A stretch of 50,758 nucleotides of DNA from Streptococcus moroccensis. GTDB taxonomy: Bacteria; Bacillota; Bacilli; Lactobacillales; Streptococcaceae. This document shows positions 1 to 8,372 of this stretch, piece after piece. The stretch lies in contig NZ_JAUSTM010000016.1 of assembly GCF_030812835.1 (NCBI RefSeq), forward strand, positions 1-50,758, read 5' to 3'. Every line of letters begins with the position of its first letter. Position 1 is the stretch's first letter. Under the pieces are notes generated by a model. The model saw only the letters and a program-made list of their open reading frames with translations, searched no databases and had not been told where the DNA came from. Both the position numbers and the translations under genes were made by a program.

Positions 1-140
1 GTGTGTTTGTGGTGAACTACATTATATCTCTCTGAGGTGTTTTTGTATACTTTTTTCTCAACTAGAAAGTGGCTAACTCCATTTTAGAACTTTCGGTCCC
101 ACTCCCTTATTGGTTTTTTAATAAAAATATTCGTTAATTC

Positions 141-169
141 TTGACAATTTCATGAAAGTCATGTAACAT
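141..169 (+). promoter_or_regulatory. rpsU promoter
   Basis: TTGACA at 141-146 and TAACAT at 164-169, separated by 17 bases, lie about 40 bases before the rpsU start. The -35 is a perfect consensus, in keeping with a highly expressed ribosomal protein gene. In the 140 bases before it I see no gene. Confidence 0.8.
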
Positions 170-208
170 AGAACAGTAATATCTTTGAAATTGAAGGGAG
201 TGAAAAAA

Positions 209-385
209 ATGTCAAAAACAGTCGTACGTAAGAATGAATCACTTGACGATGCCCTTCGTCGTTTCAAACGTTCTGTGACCAAAGCTGGTACGCTTCAAGA
301 AGCACGTAAACGCGAACACTATGAAAAACCATCAGTAAAACGCAAACGTAAGTCAGAAGCAGCACGCAAGCGTAAAAAATTCTAA
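209..385 (+). CDS. rpsU: 30S ribosomal protein S21
   Basis: A 58-residue, very basic protein that begins [20 protein letters not shown] and ends in a run of Lys/Arg, the classic bacterial S21 sequence. S21 binds the platform of the small ribosomal subunit and helps mRNA binding at initiation. The ATG at 209 is preferred over an upstream in-frame TTG at 185 because GAAGGGAG at 193-200 is correctly spaced for the ATG and the protein then starts exactly as the family does. It is transcribed alone, between its own promoter at 141 and a terminator at 394. In streptococci rpsU commonly lies just upstream of mscL and dnaG, as here. Confidence 0.97.
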   Translation: MSKTVVRKNESLDDALRRFKRSVTKAGTLQEARKREHYEKPSVKRKRKSEAARKRKKF

Positions 386-393
386 GGGATTTA

Positions 394-419
394 AAAGCAG
401 CCTTCGGGCTGTTTTTTTC
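394..419 (+). terminator. rpsU intrinsic terminator
   Basis: CAGCC-TTCG-GGCTG hairpin (398-411) with a stable UUCG loop, preceded by AAAAG and followed by seven T. A textbook rho-independent terminator 9 bases after the rpsU stop. Confidence 0.93.
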
Positions 420-441
420 GTCTCCTCTTTTTTTAAGAAAC

Positions 442-470
442 AAAAAAACAGACCGAAGCCTGTTTCTTTA
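442..470 (-). terminator. mscL intrinsic terminator
   Basis: Read on the minus strand this is ACAGGC-TTCG-GTCTGT followed by seven T, just after the mscL stop. One pair is G-U on the minus strand but an A-C mismatch on the plus strand, so it is built for mscL rather than for rpsU. Confidence 0.88.
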
Positions 471-473
471 TTA

Positions 474-854
474 TTATGCTTTGTTTTTCAACAAATCACG
501 GATTTCAGTAAGAAGTTCTTCTTGTGTTGGTGCAAGGATTTCTTCCACTTCTTCCTCTTTTTTACCGATTGATTGCGCTTTTTCAATTCCTTTGATGACA
601 AAGAAGAGAGAAGTACCAACGATGATAAAGTTGATAACAGCGCTGAGGAAGCTACCGTATTTAACACCATTCCATGCCAACTGAGCAATGTTTTCAACGT
701 TTGCTGCTTTAAGAGCAGGGTTGAGAATGAGTGGTGTAATGATATCCTCTACAAATGAGGTGATAATAGCACCGAAAGCACCACCGATGATAACAGCAAC
801 AGCCAAATCAACGACATTGCCACGAAGCAAGAAAGCTTTTAAATCTTTTAACAT
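474..854 (-). CDS. mscL: Large-conductance mechanosensitive channel MscL
   Basis: A 126-residue protein of the usual MscL size. The N-terminal amphipathic segment (MLKDLKAFLLRGN) leads into the first membrane helix with the family signature VVDLAVAVIIGGAFGAIITS (residues 14-33), a loop, a second helix around residues 65-88, and a charged cytoplasmic helix rich in Glu. MscL forms a pentameric plasma-membrane pore that opens under lipid tension and releases solutes during hypo-osmotic shock. The minus-strand ATG at 852-854 has an AAGGAG site about 10 bases upstream. It has its own promoter and terminator and is convergent with rpsU. Confidence 0.96.
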   Translation of the reverse strand: MLKDLKAFLLRGNVVDLAVAVIIGGAFGAIITSFVEDIITPLILNPALKAANVENIAQLAWNGVKYGSFLSAVINFIIVGTSLFFVIKGIEKAQSIGKKEEEVEEILAPTQEELLTEIRDLLKNKA

Positions 855-888
855 TTTTGTTAAACTCCTTTATTAAATTTACTAACTA

Positions 889-917
889 AGTATATATCAG
901 TCTTAAGACCTAGTCAA
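889..917 (-). promoter_or_regulatory. mscL promoter
   Basis: On the minus strand, TTGACT (912-917) and TATACT (889-894) are separated by exactly 17 bases, about 35 bases upstream of the mscL start. Confidence 0.78.
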
Positions 918-1078
918 GAGATTTGAATCACAAAGTTTAACAAAGGATAAAACAAGAACTGTAAGTGATTTCAAAGTCTTTTCTATGGATTCTAATGGAA
1001 GAAAACACCTGTTTAGCATAATATGGAACACCCGTTTTTTCTATTTTACATTTAGTCTCAATCGTGTTATCATTATTA

Positions 1079-1087
1079 TGTTATACT
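1079..1087 (+). promoter_or_regulatory. dnaG-rpoD extended -10 promoter
   Basis: TGT-TATACT is an extended -10 element located 37 bases before the dnaG ATG. No good -35 box is visible 17 bases upstream, as is common where TGn is present. The dnaG ribosome site AAGGAGGG lies at 1107-1114. Confidence 0.65.
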
Positions 1088-1123
1088 GTGCTCAGAGTTT
1101 GCATTGAAGGAGGGTGATGCTTC

Positions 1124-2902
1124 ATGGACAAAGACTTTATTACAGAAGTAAAAAGTAATGTCAACATTGTTGATGTCATCGGAGAAGTGGTAAGCTTGAC
1201 AAAAGCAGGCCGTAATTTCCTAGGCTTGTGCCCTTTTCACGGGGAGAAGACCCCCTCTTTTAATGTCGTTGAGGACAAGCAGTTTTTTCATTGTTTTGGT
1301 TGTGGGAAATCTGGTGATGTCTTTAAATTTATCCAGGACTATCGAGATGTTTCATTTCTTGACAGTGTCGCCATTGTTGCGGAAAAAGCGGGCATCCCAT
1401 TGCCAACGGTTAATGTTGAGTTTTCTCGTCAAAAAGTAAGTCCTCATCAGTCTCTCTACGACATTCATAAAGCTGCAGCTGATTTTTATCATACAGTTTT
1501 GATGACGACGAAATTGGGTGAGCGTGCCCGTTCTTATCTATATGATCGAGGGCTGGATGATGACGTCATTAAGCATTTCCATTTAGGACTTTCCCCTAAT
1601 GAAGGTGACTACCTCTACAAGGCTCTGTCGGCTCAATTCGATGAGCAGACCTTGTTAAATTCAGCATTATTCAATCCGAGTGAGAATCAAAAGATTTATG
1701 ATGCCTTCCAAAACCGTATCATGTTTCCACTAACAGATGATAGTGGTCGAATTATTGCCTTTTCGGGTCGTATTTGGCAAACACAAGACATGTCTAGTCA
1801 GGAAGCTAAATATAAAAATAGTCGAGCTAGCTTAATTTTTAATAAAAGTTATGAACTCTATCATCTCAGTCAAGCTAAAGCATCCATAAGGAAACACCAT
1901 GAAGTCTACATCATGGAGGGGTTTATGGATGTGATTGCTGCCTATAGAGCTGGCATTGAAAATACAGTAGCCTCTATGGGAACAGCATTAACCTCAGAGC
2001 ATGTCCAGCATCTCTCACACCATACCCAAAAAGCAGTCCTCGTTTATGATGGTGATAAAGCTGGTCAGGCTGCAACGGCTAAAGCTTTGGATGTATTAAA
2101 ACCATTTGTCGTTGAGATAGTGCGATTGCCAGATCAAATGGATCCGGATGAGTTCATTCAGAAAAATTCAACAGAGGAACTAGCCAATTTTTTAACCAAG
2201 CAACGTCTGAGTCCTGTTGAGTTTCTACTGTATTACCTTAAGCCAGATAATCTTGAGAATTTACAGGCTCAGATAAGATTTGTGGAGCAGATGGCCCCTA
2301 TCATTGCGCAAACATCTTCCATAACAGCTCAAAATACTTATATTCACAAGTTGGCAGAATTACTACCTGATTTTGATTTTGGCCAAGTAGAAGCATCTGT
2401 GGATCAAGTTAGGGTTGCTCAACGCACTCATCATCAACAACCTATACAACAAGAATCCTATAGGCGACGAGTCACTGAGATGCCTTTTTTAAGGCAGCCT
2501 AGTCCCTTGCAAAGGGCAGAAAACCAACTGTTCAATCGAATGGTCCACCATGGATTTGTTCTGAATGACTATAGACAAAGAGATGATTTTCAATTCGTAT
2601 CTCAAGAATTACAGACTCTCTATCAATTATTGTGTCAGCAAGGGGAGATTACTGCAGTAGAATTAAGCCAATTGGATGAAGCGGTTCAGAATGCCTGGTA
2701 TCTTGCAATGGAAGAGAATCTTCCTGAGGATGTGTCTATGGATGAACTTTATGACATTGAACGAACGCGCCAGCGTGAATTGCTCAAGCAAGACAGCCGT
2801 CAAATAGCGCAACGCATCCGTGAACAATCAAATATCGGGAACGATATCGCTGCTGTAGATGAACTTAATCGTCTCATCGCCCAGAAAAGAAATATGGAGT
2901 AA
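1124..2902 (+). CDS. dnaG: DNA primase DnaG
   Basis: A 592-residue primase that makes the RNA primers for lagging-strand synthesis at the replication fork, recruited by the replicative helicase. The N-terminal CHC2 zinc finger is visible as Cys36, His39, Cys57 and Cys60 (motifs CPFHG and HCFGCG). The catalytic TOPRIM core follows, with the EGFMD acidic motif near residue 264 and YDGDKAG near 308. The C-terminal helicase-binding region is less conserved. The start has AAGGAGGG nine bases upstream. Only three bases separate its stop from rpoD, the standard macromolecular-synthesis operon with rpsU detached onto its own promoter. Confidence 0.96.
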   Translation: MDKDFITEVKSNVNIVDVIGEVVSLTKAGRNFLGLCPFHGEKTPSFNVVEDKQFFHCFGCGKSGDVFKFIQDYRDVSFLDSVAIVAEKAGIPLPTVNVEFSRQKVSPHQSLYDIHKAAADFYHTVLMTTKLGERARSYLYDRGLDDDVIKHFHLGLSPNEGDYLYKALSAQFDEQTLLNSALFNPSENQKIYDAFQNRIMFPLTDDSGRIIAFSGRIWQTQDMSSQEAKYKNSRASLIFNKSYELYHLSQAKASIRKHHEVYIMEGFMDVIAAYRAGIENTVASMGTALTSEHVQHLSHHTQKAVLVYDGDKAGQAATAKALDVLKPFVVEIVRLPDQMDPDEFIQKNSTEELANFLTKQRLSPVEFLLYYLKPDNLENLQAQIRFVEQMAPIIAQTSSITAQNTYIHKLAELLPDFDFGQVEASVDQVRVAQRTHHQQPIQQESYRRRVTEMPFLRQPSPLQRAENQLFNRMVHHGFVLNDYRQRDDFQFVSQELQTLYQLLCQQGEITAVELSQLDEAVQNAWYLAMEENLPEDVSMDELYDIERTRQRELLKQDSRQIAQRIREQSNIGNDIAAVDELNRLIAQKRNME

Positions 2903-2905
2903 ACT

Positions 2906-4024
2906 ATGTCAACAAAAAAAGATATAAAAAAAGAAGTAACCACTTTTGATGTCCAAGTTGCTGAATACATTCGAAGTCGTAAACAAGACGGAAATGCAGT
3001 TGATGACGATATCAATGAGAAATTGGTGGTGCCTTTTGGATTAGAAGCAGATGCCATTGACGATTTGTTGCAGCGTATTCAGGATGCAGGGATTGCCATT
3101 GTGGATAAGGAAGGGAATCCTTCTGCCCGTGTCATGCAAACAGAAGAAGAGCCTGAGCTTTCAGACGAGGAACTCTTAGGAAGTAACTCAGCGAAAGTCA
3201 ATGACCCCGTCCGCATGTACCTCAAGGAAATCGGTGTAGTGCCACTCTTGACCAATGAAGAAGAACAAGAATTGGCTCTCGCGGTTGAAGCAGGCGACGT
3301 GGAAGCTAAACAACGACTGGCTGAAGCCAACTTGCGTCTGGTGGTTTCCATTGCCAAACGCTATGTTGGTCGTGGCATGCAGTTCCTGGACCTTATCCAA
3401 GAAGGGAATATGGGTCTAATGAAGGCTGTTGACAAGTTCGACTATTCAAAAGGTTTTAAGTTCTCGACCTATGCGACTTGGTGGATTCGTCAAGCAATCA
3501 CTCGTGCGATTGCCGATCAGGCCCGTACTATTCGTATTCCGGTTCATATGGTTGAAACCATCAACAAGTTAGTCCGCGAACAACGCAATCTCCTGCAGGA
3601 ACTTGGTCAAGATCCAACACCTGAGCAAATTGCTGAGCGTATGGATATGACGCCTGATAAGGTCCGTGAAATCTTAAAGATTGCCCAAGAACCGGTCTCT
3701 CTTGAAACACCTATCGGTGAAGAAGATGACAGCCATCTGGGAGATTTCATCGAAGATGAAGTCATTGAAAGCCCAGAAGAGTATACAACTCGTATCGTCT
3801 TGCGTGAGCAGTTAGATGAAGTTTTAGATACCCTTACGGACCGTGAAGAAAATGTCCTTCGTCTACGATTTGGTCTTGATGATGGTAAAATGCGCACACT
3901 TGAAGATGTGGGCAAAGTCTTTAACGTGACCCGTGAGCGGATCCGTCAAATCGAGGCGAAAGCCCTCCGCAAACTCCGCCATCCGAGCCGTAGCAAACCG
4001 CTCCGTGACTTTATTGAGGATTAG
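2906..4024 (+). CDS. rpoD: Primary RNA polymerase sigma factor (RpoD/SigA)
   Basis: A 372-residue housekeeping sigma-70, the length usual for streptococcal SigA. Region 1.1 is short and acidic. Region 1.2 starts at [11 protein letters not shown]. Region 2 carries [31 protein letters not shown] and the -10 recognition stretch [14 protein letters not shown]. Region 3 follows ([14 protein letters not shown]), and region 4.2 ends the protein with the -35 binding helix ([19 protein letters not shown]). It directs RNA polymerase to the TTGACA/TATAAT promoters seen across this window. It is translated from an ATG with GGAG at 2896-2899, inside the end of dnaG, so the two are co-expressed. Confidence 0.97.
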   Translation: MSTKKDIKKEVTTFDVQVAEYIRSRKQDGNAVDDDINEKLVVPFGLEADAIDDLLQRIQDAGIAIVDKEGNPSARVMQTEEEPELSDEELLGSNSAKVNDPVRMYLKEIGVVPLLTNEEEQELALAVEAGDVEAKQRLAEANLRLVVSIAKRYVGRGMQFLDLIQEGNMGLMKAVDKFDYSKGFKFSTYATWWIRQAITRAIADQARTIRIPVHMVETINKLVREQRNLLQELGQDPTPEQIAERMDMTPDKVREILKIAQEPVSLETPIGEEDDSHLGDFIEDEVIESPEEYTTRIVLREQLDEVLDTLTDREENVLRLRFGLDDGKMRTLEDVGKVFNVTRERIRQIEAKALRKLRHPSRSKPLRDFIED

Positions 4025-4052
4025 AGTGGGGATGAATCGTTTTTGAAGCGAC

Positions 4053-4077
4053 CGTTTTAGGGTGATGCCTTAAAACG
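4053..4077 (+). other. Hairpin between rpoD and the DUF59 gene
   Basis: A 10-bp stem (CGTTTTAGGG paired with CCTTAAAACG, one G-U pair) around a TGATG loop. No T-tract follows, so it is not a standard terminator. It may be an RNA processing or stability element in a dnaG-rpoD-DUF59 transcript. Confidence 0.4.
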
Positions 4078-4120
4078 ACAAGGAAAAAGAACACTAATTG
4101 AAAGATAAGAAAGGAAGGCC

Positions 4121-4453
4121 ATGTCAGAAAAAATCTATTCCCCTGAAGAGGTGGACGTTATCAAGCAAAACATTTTTGAAGCGCTTGAAATGGTTATTGA
4201 CCCTGAGCTAGGGATCGATATTATTAATCTTGGCCTCGTCTATGACATCCGTTTTGACCAAGGAAAAACGGAAATTGATATGACACTGACAACTATGGGA
4301 TGTCCCTTGGCAGATCTTTTGACCGATCAAATCTATGATGTGGTTGGTCAAGTTCCAGACGTAACTGAAATAGACGTTCGTTTAGTCTGGTCACCAGCTT
4401 GGACGGTTGATAAAATGAGTCGCTACGCTCGTATTGCGCTTGGTATTCATTAA
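4121..4453 (+). CDS. DUF59 / SufT-like metal-sulfur cluster assembly protein
   Basis: A 110-residue protein of the DUF59 (MIP18, PaaD, YitW) family. The sequence shows the family's DPELGIDIINLGLVYDI motif at residues 27-43 and the conserved MTLTTMGCPLA segment with the key Cys61. Family members assist maturation of iron-sulfur proteins, often as auxiliary factors to the SUF system. The ATG at 4121 has AAGGAAGG upstream. It follows rpoD by 96 bases with only a hairpin between, so read-through from the dnaG promoter is likely, and a strong terminator follows. Partner clients are not identifiable from this window. Confidence 0.88.
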   Translation: MSEKIYSPEEVDVIKQNIFEALEMVIDPELGIDIINLGLVYDIRFDQGKTEIDMTLTTMGCPLADLLTDQIYDVVGQVPDVTEIDVRLVWSPAWTVDKMSRYARIALGIH

Positions 4454-4463
4454 GAGAAAGATT

Positions 4464-4510
4464 GATAGATTTGAGCTTTGTTGATGACTTAGCTGAGATC
4501 TATCTTTTTT
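4464..4510 (+). terminator. Terminator after the DUF59 gene
   Basis: A 14-bp stem (4464-4477 with 4491-4504, one mismatch and one G-U pair), followed by six T. It closes the dnaG-rpoD-DUF59 transcription unit. Confidence 0.9.
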
Positions 4511-4589
4511 GTTTTGGGTGGAAAAACGAAAATCGATTTTAAAGTTCTGACTTGAATGCGATTGAGGATTAGCGAATGCTTTCTATTTC

Positions 4590-4598
4590 TGGTATAAT
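4590..4598 (+). promoter_or_regulatory. Extended -10 promoter of the LysR-lspA-rluD operon
   Basis: TGG-TATAAT, a consensus extended -10, lies 25 bases before the regulator's ATG. No convincing -35 box is visible. The short leader contains AGAGGAAAT as ribosome site. Confidence 0.7.
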
Positions 4599-4622
4599 AA
4601 TGAGATAAGTAGAGGAAATAAT

Positions 4623-5531
4623 ATGAATATTCAACAATTAAGGTATGTCGTTGCAATTGCAAACAGTGGTACTTTTCGAGAAGCAGCTGAAAAAATGTTT
4701 GTTAGTCAACCAAGTCTTTCCATTTCTGTGCGTGATTTGGAAGAAGAACTTGGATTTAAAGTCTTTAACCGTACCAGTTCTGGAACAGTTTTGACACAAA
4801 GAGGCATGACCTTTTATGAGAAAGCTGTCGAATTGGTTAAACGGTTTGATTCTTTTGAAAATCAGTATTTGCAAAGCGAAGATGACCACGAAGAGTTTTC
4901 GATTTCAAGTCAACATTATGATTTTTTGCCACCTTTGATGGTAGAGTTCTCAGACAATTACCCAGAACATTCAAACTTTAGAATTTTTGAATCGACAACG
5001 GTTCAAATATTGGATGAAGTCGCTCAAGGGTTTAGCGAAATCGGTATTATATATCTGAATAAAACTAATGTCAAAGGTATCACTCAAAAACTCAATAAAC
5101 TTGGCTTAGAAATCGTTGATTTGATTGATTTTCAGACTCACATTTACTTGAGAAAAGGGCATCCTCTGACAAAGAAAAGTCTGATTGAGTTGAGTGATTT
5201 AAAAGGGTTACCGACGGTTCGATTTACTCAAGAAAAGGAAGAGTACCTTTATTACTCTGAAAATTTCTTTGATACTAGTGATTCCAGTAAGACCTTTAAT
5301 GTGACCGATCGCGCTACCTTAAATGGAATTTTAGAACGGACAGATGCCTATGCAACAGGATCAGGCTTCTTAGATAGTGAAAGTGTCCATGGTATTATGG
5401 TTATTCCAGTAAAGGATGGTCAAGAAAACCGTATGGTCTACGTAAAGCGTAAGGATCAAGCCTTGTCGCAAGTTGCTGTCAAATTTGTGGCCGTCATGCA
5501 AGACTATTTTGATAAAAAGAGGAATATATGA
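4623..5531 (+). CDS. LysR-family transcriptional regulator
   Basis: A 302-residue protein with the standard LysR plan. An N-terminal winged helix-turn-helix (residues about 1-60, MNIQQLRYVVAIANSGTFRE then FVSQPSLSISVRDLEEELG) is followed by a periplasmic-binding-like effector domain from about residue 90. It should bind DNA as a tetramer and respond to a small molecule. The effector cannot be read from the sequence. It sits directly upstream of and overlaps lspA by four bases (ATGA), a pairing I recall from other streptococci, where this position is taken by a CpsY/MetR-like regulator. That assignment is not proven here, so no symbol is given. Confidence 0.9.
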   Translation: MNIQQLRYVVAIANSGTFREAAEKMFVSQPSLSISVRDLEEELGFKVFNRTSSGTVLTQRGMTFYEKAVELVKRFDSFENQYLQSEDDHEEFSISSQHYDFLPPLMVEFSDNYPEHSNFRIFESTTVQILDEVAQGFSEIGIIYLNKTNVKGITQKLNKLGLEIVDLIDFQTHIYLRKGHPLTKKSLIELSDLKGLPTVRFTQEKEEYLYYSENFFDTSDSSKTFNVTDRATLNGILERTDAYATGSGFLDSESVHGIMVIPVKDGQENRMVYVKRKDQALSQVAVKFVAVMQDYFDKKRNI

Positions 5532-5992
5532 GAAAGAGAATCATTGCTCTTGTAATTGTCGTTTTAATCGCTTTGGACCAATGGGTTAAGCTTTATACGG
5601 TTAATCACATTGGGTTAGGAGAAACAAAATCGTTTATACCAGGGATTATGAGTTTAACCTATTTGAAAAATTATGGCGCCGCTTTTTCAATTCTACAAAA
5701 TCAACAGTGGTTCTTCATTCTCATCACAATTGTCATTATGGGGATTGCTATACGTTATTTGTTACATCATCTTGATGAGGGGCCTCCATTAATAACCAGT
5801 ATCAGTTTAATCATTGCTGGTGGGATTGGTAACTTTATTGATCGCGTTCGTCTGGGCTATGTTGTCGATATGTTTCAAACGGAGTTTATGAATTTTGCAG
5901 TGTTCAACGTTGCAGATAGTTATTTGACTATTGGAGTTGTCCTGCTATTTGTCTATATTTTGAAAGAGGAGATGCATGGAAGTCATCATTAA
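5528..5992 (+). CDS. lspA: Lipoprotein signal peptidase (signal peptidase II)
   Basis: A 154-residue integral membrane aspartyl protease that removes the signal peptide from prolipoproteins after Lgt has lipidated the Cys. Four membrane helices are visible. The two catalytic aspartates lie in the conserved blocks GGIGNFIDRVRLGYVVDMF and FAVFNVADSYLTIGV. The start codon overlaps the upstream regulator's stop, and the 3' end overlaps the pseudouridine synthase by 17 bases, so all three genes are translationally coupled. Substrates in this window would include the two binding lipoproteins at 11818 and 49704. Confidence 0.96.
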   Translation: MRKRIIALVIVVLIALDQWVKLYTVNHIGLGETKSFIPGIMSLTYLKNYGAAFSILQNQQWFFILITIVIMGIAIRYLLHHLDEGPPLITSISLIIAGGIGNFIDRVRLGYVVDMFQTEFMNFAVFNVADSYLTIGVVLLFVYILKEEMHGSHH

Positions 5993-6869
5993 AACTGGGG
6001 GTGTTCGCCTCGATAAGGCCTTGGCTGATGAAACAGACTTGTCTCGGACCATTGCTAACGAGCAAATTAAAAGAGGTCAGGTTCTAGTCAATGGTCAAGA
6101 AAAAAAAGCTAAGTATGTGGTGCAAGCTGGTGATGTGGTGACTTATGAAGCTCTTGTTGAAGAAGTGTTAGATTATGTTGCAGAAGATATCCCATTAGAC
6201 GTTATTTATCAGGATGATGACGTGGCAGTTGTCAATAAGCCACAAGGGATGGTAGTACACCCTTCAGCAGGCCATACTAGAGGAACATTAGTCAATGCCT
6301 TGCTGTATCATATTAAGGACCTATCAGCTATCAATGGCGTTATTCGTCCTGGAATTGTGCATCGGATTGACAAAGATACCTCAGGTCTTTTAATGATTGC
6401 CAAAAATGACCTGGCTCACCTAGCTCTTGCTGATGAACTAAAGGCTCAGAAGTCCTTGAGAAAATATTTGGCTATTGTCCATGGTAATCTGCCCAATGAC
6501 CGAGGGATGATTGAAGCACCTATTGGTCGATCAGACAAAGATCGCAAGAAGCAAGCGGTGACAGGAAAAGGAAAACCAGCTGTCACGCGCTTTCAGGTGT
6601 TGGAACGCTTTGGAGACTATACTCTAGTGGAGCTAACCCTTGAAACAGGTCGTACTCACCAAATCCGTGTTCATATGGCCTATATCGGTCATCCTGTTGC
6701 GGGGGACCCAGCTTATGGACCAAAGAAAACCTTGCCTGGTGAGGGCCAATTTCTCCATGCAGAAACTCTAGGATTTACACATCCGACTACTGGAGAGCTG
6801 ATGACATTCACAGCTCCCTTACCAGAAGTGTTCGAAAAAACGTTAACGAAACTTCGTCAAAATAGTTGA
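5976..6869 (+). CDS. Ribosomal large-subunit pseudouridine synthase, RluD family
   Basis: A 297-residue RluA/RluD-family enzyme that isomerises uridines in 23S rRNA. An N-terminal S4 RNA-binding domain (residues about 8-65, VRLDKALADETDLSRTIANE) precedes the catalytic domain. The signature GIVHRIDKDTSGLLMIAKND carries the catalytic Asp. GRTHQIRVHM and GDPAYG are also family motifs. The ATG at 5976 lies inside lspA and has GAGGAG just upstream. The lspA-rluD order is widely conserved. In many streptococci the pyrR operon follows, but here a terminator and then araR follow. Confidence 0.94.
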   Translation: MEVIIKTGGVRLDKALADETDLSRTIANEQIKRGQVLVNGQEKKAKYVVQAGDVVTYEALVEEVLDYVAEDIPLDVIYQDDDVAVVNKPQGMVVHPSAGHTRGTLVNALLYHIKDLSAINGVIRPGIVHRIDKDTSGLLMIAKNDLAHLALADELKAQKSLRKYLAIVHGNLPNDRGMIEAPIGRSDKDRKKQAVTGKGKPAVTRFQVLERFGDYTLVELTLETGRTHQIRVHMAYIGHPVAGDPAYGPKKTLPGEGQFLHAETLGFTHPTTGELMTFTAPLPEVFEKTLTKLRQNS

Positions 6870-6877
6870 ACCTAGCA

Positions 6878-6910
6878 AACCAGATCAGCAGTTGACTAAT
6901 CTGGTTTTTT
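6878..6910 (+). terminator. Terminator after rluD-like gene
   Basis: An AACCAGAT / ATCTGGTT stem (6878-6885 with 6899-6906) runs into six T. It ends the LysR-lspA-rluD operon. Confidence 0.88.
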
Positions 6911-6984
6911 AAGTAAGACGATTAATCATATTTGATTTTGGATAATTGGAGTGGTATCGACAGGGTGATCCATCGAGGTTTGAC

Positions 6985-7013
6985 TTGCATACATCTCTTT
7001 GGTGTGTTAGACT
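6985..7013 (+). promoter_or_regulatory. araR promoter
   Basis: TTGCAT (6985-6990) and TAGACT (7008-7013) are 17 bases apart, and a TGT just before TAGACT makes it an extended -10. The transcript would start close to the operator at 7017. Confidence 0.6.
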
Positions 7014-7016
7014 AGA

Positions 7017-7026
7017 TGTATGGACA
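7017..7026 (+). promoter_or_regulatory. Probable AraR operator at araR
   Basis: TGTATGGACA matches the TGT-NNNN-ACA pattern shared with the GH127 and araB promoters. It sits at the expected transcription start and just before the ribosome site, which suggests autorepression. Confidence 0.6.
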
Positions 7027-7041
7027 ATTAGGAGAATAATT

Positions 7042-8112
7042 ATGGTAGCTAAGTATCAGCAAATCGCAGATGATTTGCAGTCAAAAATAAAAAAGCAAGA
7101 GTACCCAACAGGGAGTATGATCCCACCAGAAAGTAAGTTAAGGGAAATCTACCAAGTCAGTCGCTACACGATCCGTCAAGCAATCGGTGTATTAGTGGAT
7201 AAGGGATACTTAAGAGCTGAAAAAGGAGCTGGAACTTATGTATTGGATCCCGATGTACCGTTAGCTCAAAAAGCAACCAAGACGATTGGGGTTATGACGA
7301 CATACTTGTCAGACTATATTTTTCCAACCATTATTGAAAGTATTGAGGAAGTGCTTCGCTCTAAGGGCTATGCACTCCTTTTAAGCGCAACCCATAATGA
7401 TCCTATCCAAGAAGAAGCCTGCCTTCAAGCTATGATTGCGCAAGGTGTCGATGGACTTTTGATTGAGCCGACCTCCAGTAACCTCTATAATGCGAATATT
7501 GCCTATTATGCCAAAATTAAAGAGAGTGGATTGCCTATTCTATTTCTTAACGCCTACTATGATATGTTGGACATTCCCTATGTCAGTTTGGATGATAGCA
7601 GTGCAGGAGAACTTGCCACTCGTTACTTGATTGAAAATGGCCATACAGAAATTGGATTGTTAACAAAGCTTGATGACCTGCAAGGGAAATTACGGATGAA
7701 GGGCTATGTACGCGCCCATGAAGCTGAAAATATAACCTTTACAGCTGATAACATCGCTACCTTTACCACCAAGGACCAAAAGGAGGTTGTTAAAGCTTAT
7801 GCTGATTCTCTCGTAGCTTCAGACAGTGCACCAACAGCAGTCGTCTGTTACAATGATGAAGTGGCTAGTCAGCTCATCAGGCAGCTTCAAAAACATCACT
7901 ATACTGTCCCAAAAGATTTATCAATCGTCAGTCATGATAACTCTTACCTTGCTAAGGTCTATCAACTCACCAGCGTCGTCCATCCCCAGCGAAAACTCGG
8001 ACAATATGCAGCTGAGCAGTTAATACAATGCATCGAAAAACAAAAACCCCTTCAAAGCAAAGAGTTTTCAGCTGAGTTAAAAATCAGAAGTTCGGTGGAA
8101 AACCGGTCCTAA
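7042..8112 (+). CDS. araR: AraR-type arabinose repressor (GntR HTH plus LacI-type sensor)
   Basis: A 356-residue chimera typical of AraR. Residues about 1-70 form a GntR winged helix (YQQIADDLQSKIKKQEYPTG, VSRYTIRQAIGVLVDKGYLR), and residues about 80-355 are a LacI/GalR sugar-binding domain (KTIGVMTTYLSDYIFPTIIE). AraR represses arabinose genes and releases DNA when it binds L-arabinose. The ATG at 7042 is chosen over a far upstream ATG at 6946 because AGGAGA lies at 7030-7035 and the GntR fold starts here. The longer reading would add 32 unrelated residues across the promoter. Neighbours are GH127 and araBDA. Operator-like palindromes at all three promoters support the name. Confidence 0.9.
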   Translation: MVAKYQQIADDLQSKIKKQEYPTGSMIPPESKLREIYQVSRYTIRQAIGVLVDKGYLRAEKGAGTYVLDPDVPLAQKATKTIGVMTTYLSDYIFPTIIESIEEVLRSKGYALLLSATHNDPIQEEACLQAMIAQGVDGLLIEPTSSNLYNANIAYYAKIKESGLPILFLNAYYDMLDIPYVSLDDSSAGELATRYLIENGHTEIGLLTKLDDLQGKLRMKGYVRAHEAENITFTADNIATFTTKDQKEVVKAYADSLVASDSAPTAVVCYNDEVASQLIRQLQKHHYTVPKDLSIVSHDNSYLAKVYQLTSVVHPQRKLGQYAAEQLIQCIEKQKPLQSKEFSAELKIRSSVENRS

Positions 8113-8228
8113 AGAGAGTTATTCAATGATTTAAGGAAACGCTCTATTGAAGTGCTGACTTTTAGGACGTAGATAGATTTTTATGAATAATGGACAGTGG
8201 TCCCTCCTACCCTGATAGCAACGTTACA

Positions 8229-8262
8229 AGTGCCTACACCTATCGTGTTTCAGGCGCTTTTT
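8229..8262 (+). terminator. araR terminator
   Basis: AGTGCCT pairs with AGGCGCT (one G-U), with an inner CAC/GTG, followed by TTTTT. Between the araR stop and this point (8113-8228) I see no gene or clear signal. Confidence 0.7.
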
Positions 8263-8339
8263 CTGTTTGTTACTGCTAGTGTTTTCATTTCTTTGTGTCC
8301 AAAAATACTTCACTATTTCTTCACTATTTTATGAATAGC

Positions 8340-8368
8340 TTTACATGTCCGGACAAAGTTGTTAAAAT
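8340..8368 (+). promoter_or_regulatory. GH127 gene promoter with AraR operator in the spacer
   Basis: TTTACA (8340-8345) and TAAAAT (8363-8368) have a 17-base spacer, and the perfect palindrome TGTCCGGACA occupies 8346-8355 inside it. The araB promoter has the identical arrangement, so bound AraR would block polymerase directly. Confidence 0.75.
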
Positions 8369-8372
8369 GAAC

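Noticed and set aside
1..140. 3' end of an upstream gene
   Set aside because: No frame gives a recognisable protein and stops occur in all plus frames; left as unannotated upstream DNA.
6946..7041. N-terminal extension of araR
   Set aside because: The extra 32 residues do not resemble GntR proteins, cover the promoter and operator, and lack a ribosome site; AGGAGA supports the ATG at 7042.
8113..8262. Possible T-box or other riboswitch in the araR-GH127 gap
   Set aside because: GTGGTCCC near 8200 faintly recalls a T-box, but the conserved core and a specifier loop are absent; only a plain terminator is seen.
8308..8330. Tandem CTTCACTATTT repeats
   Set aside because: Only two short copies in AT-rich DNA upstream of a promoter; no link to a known element.
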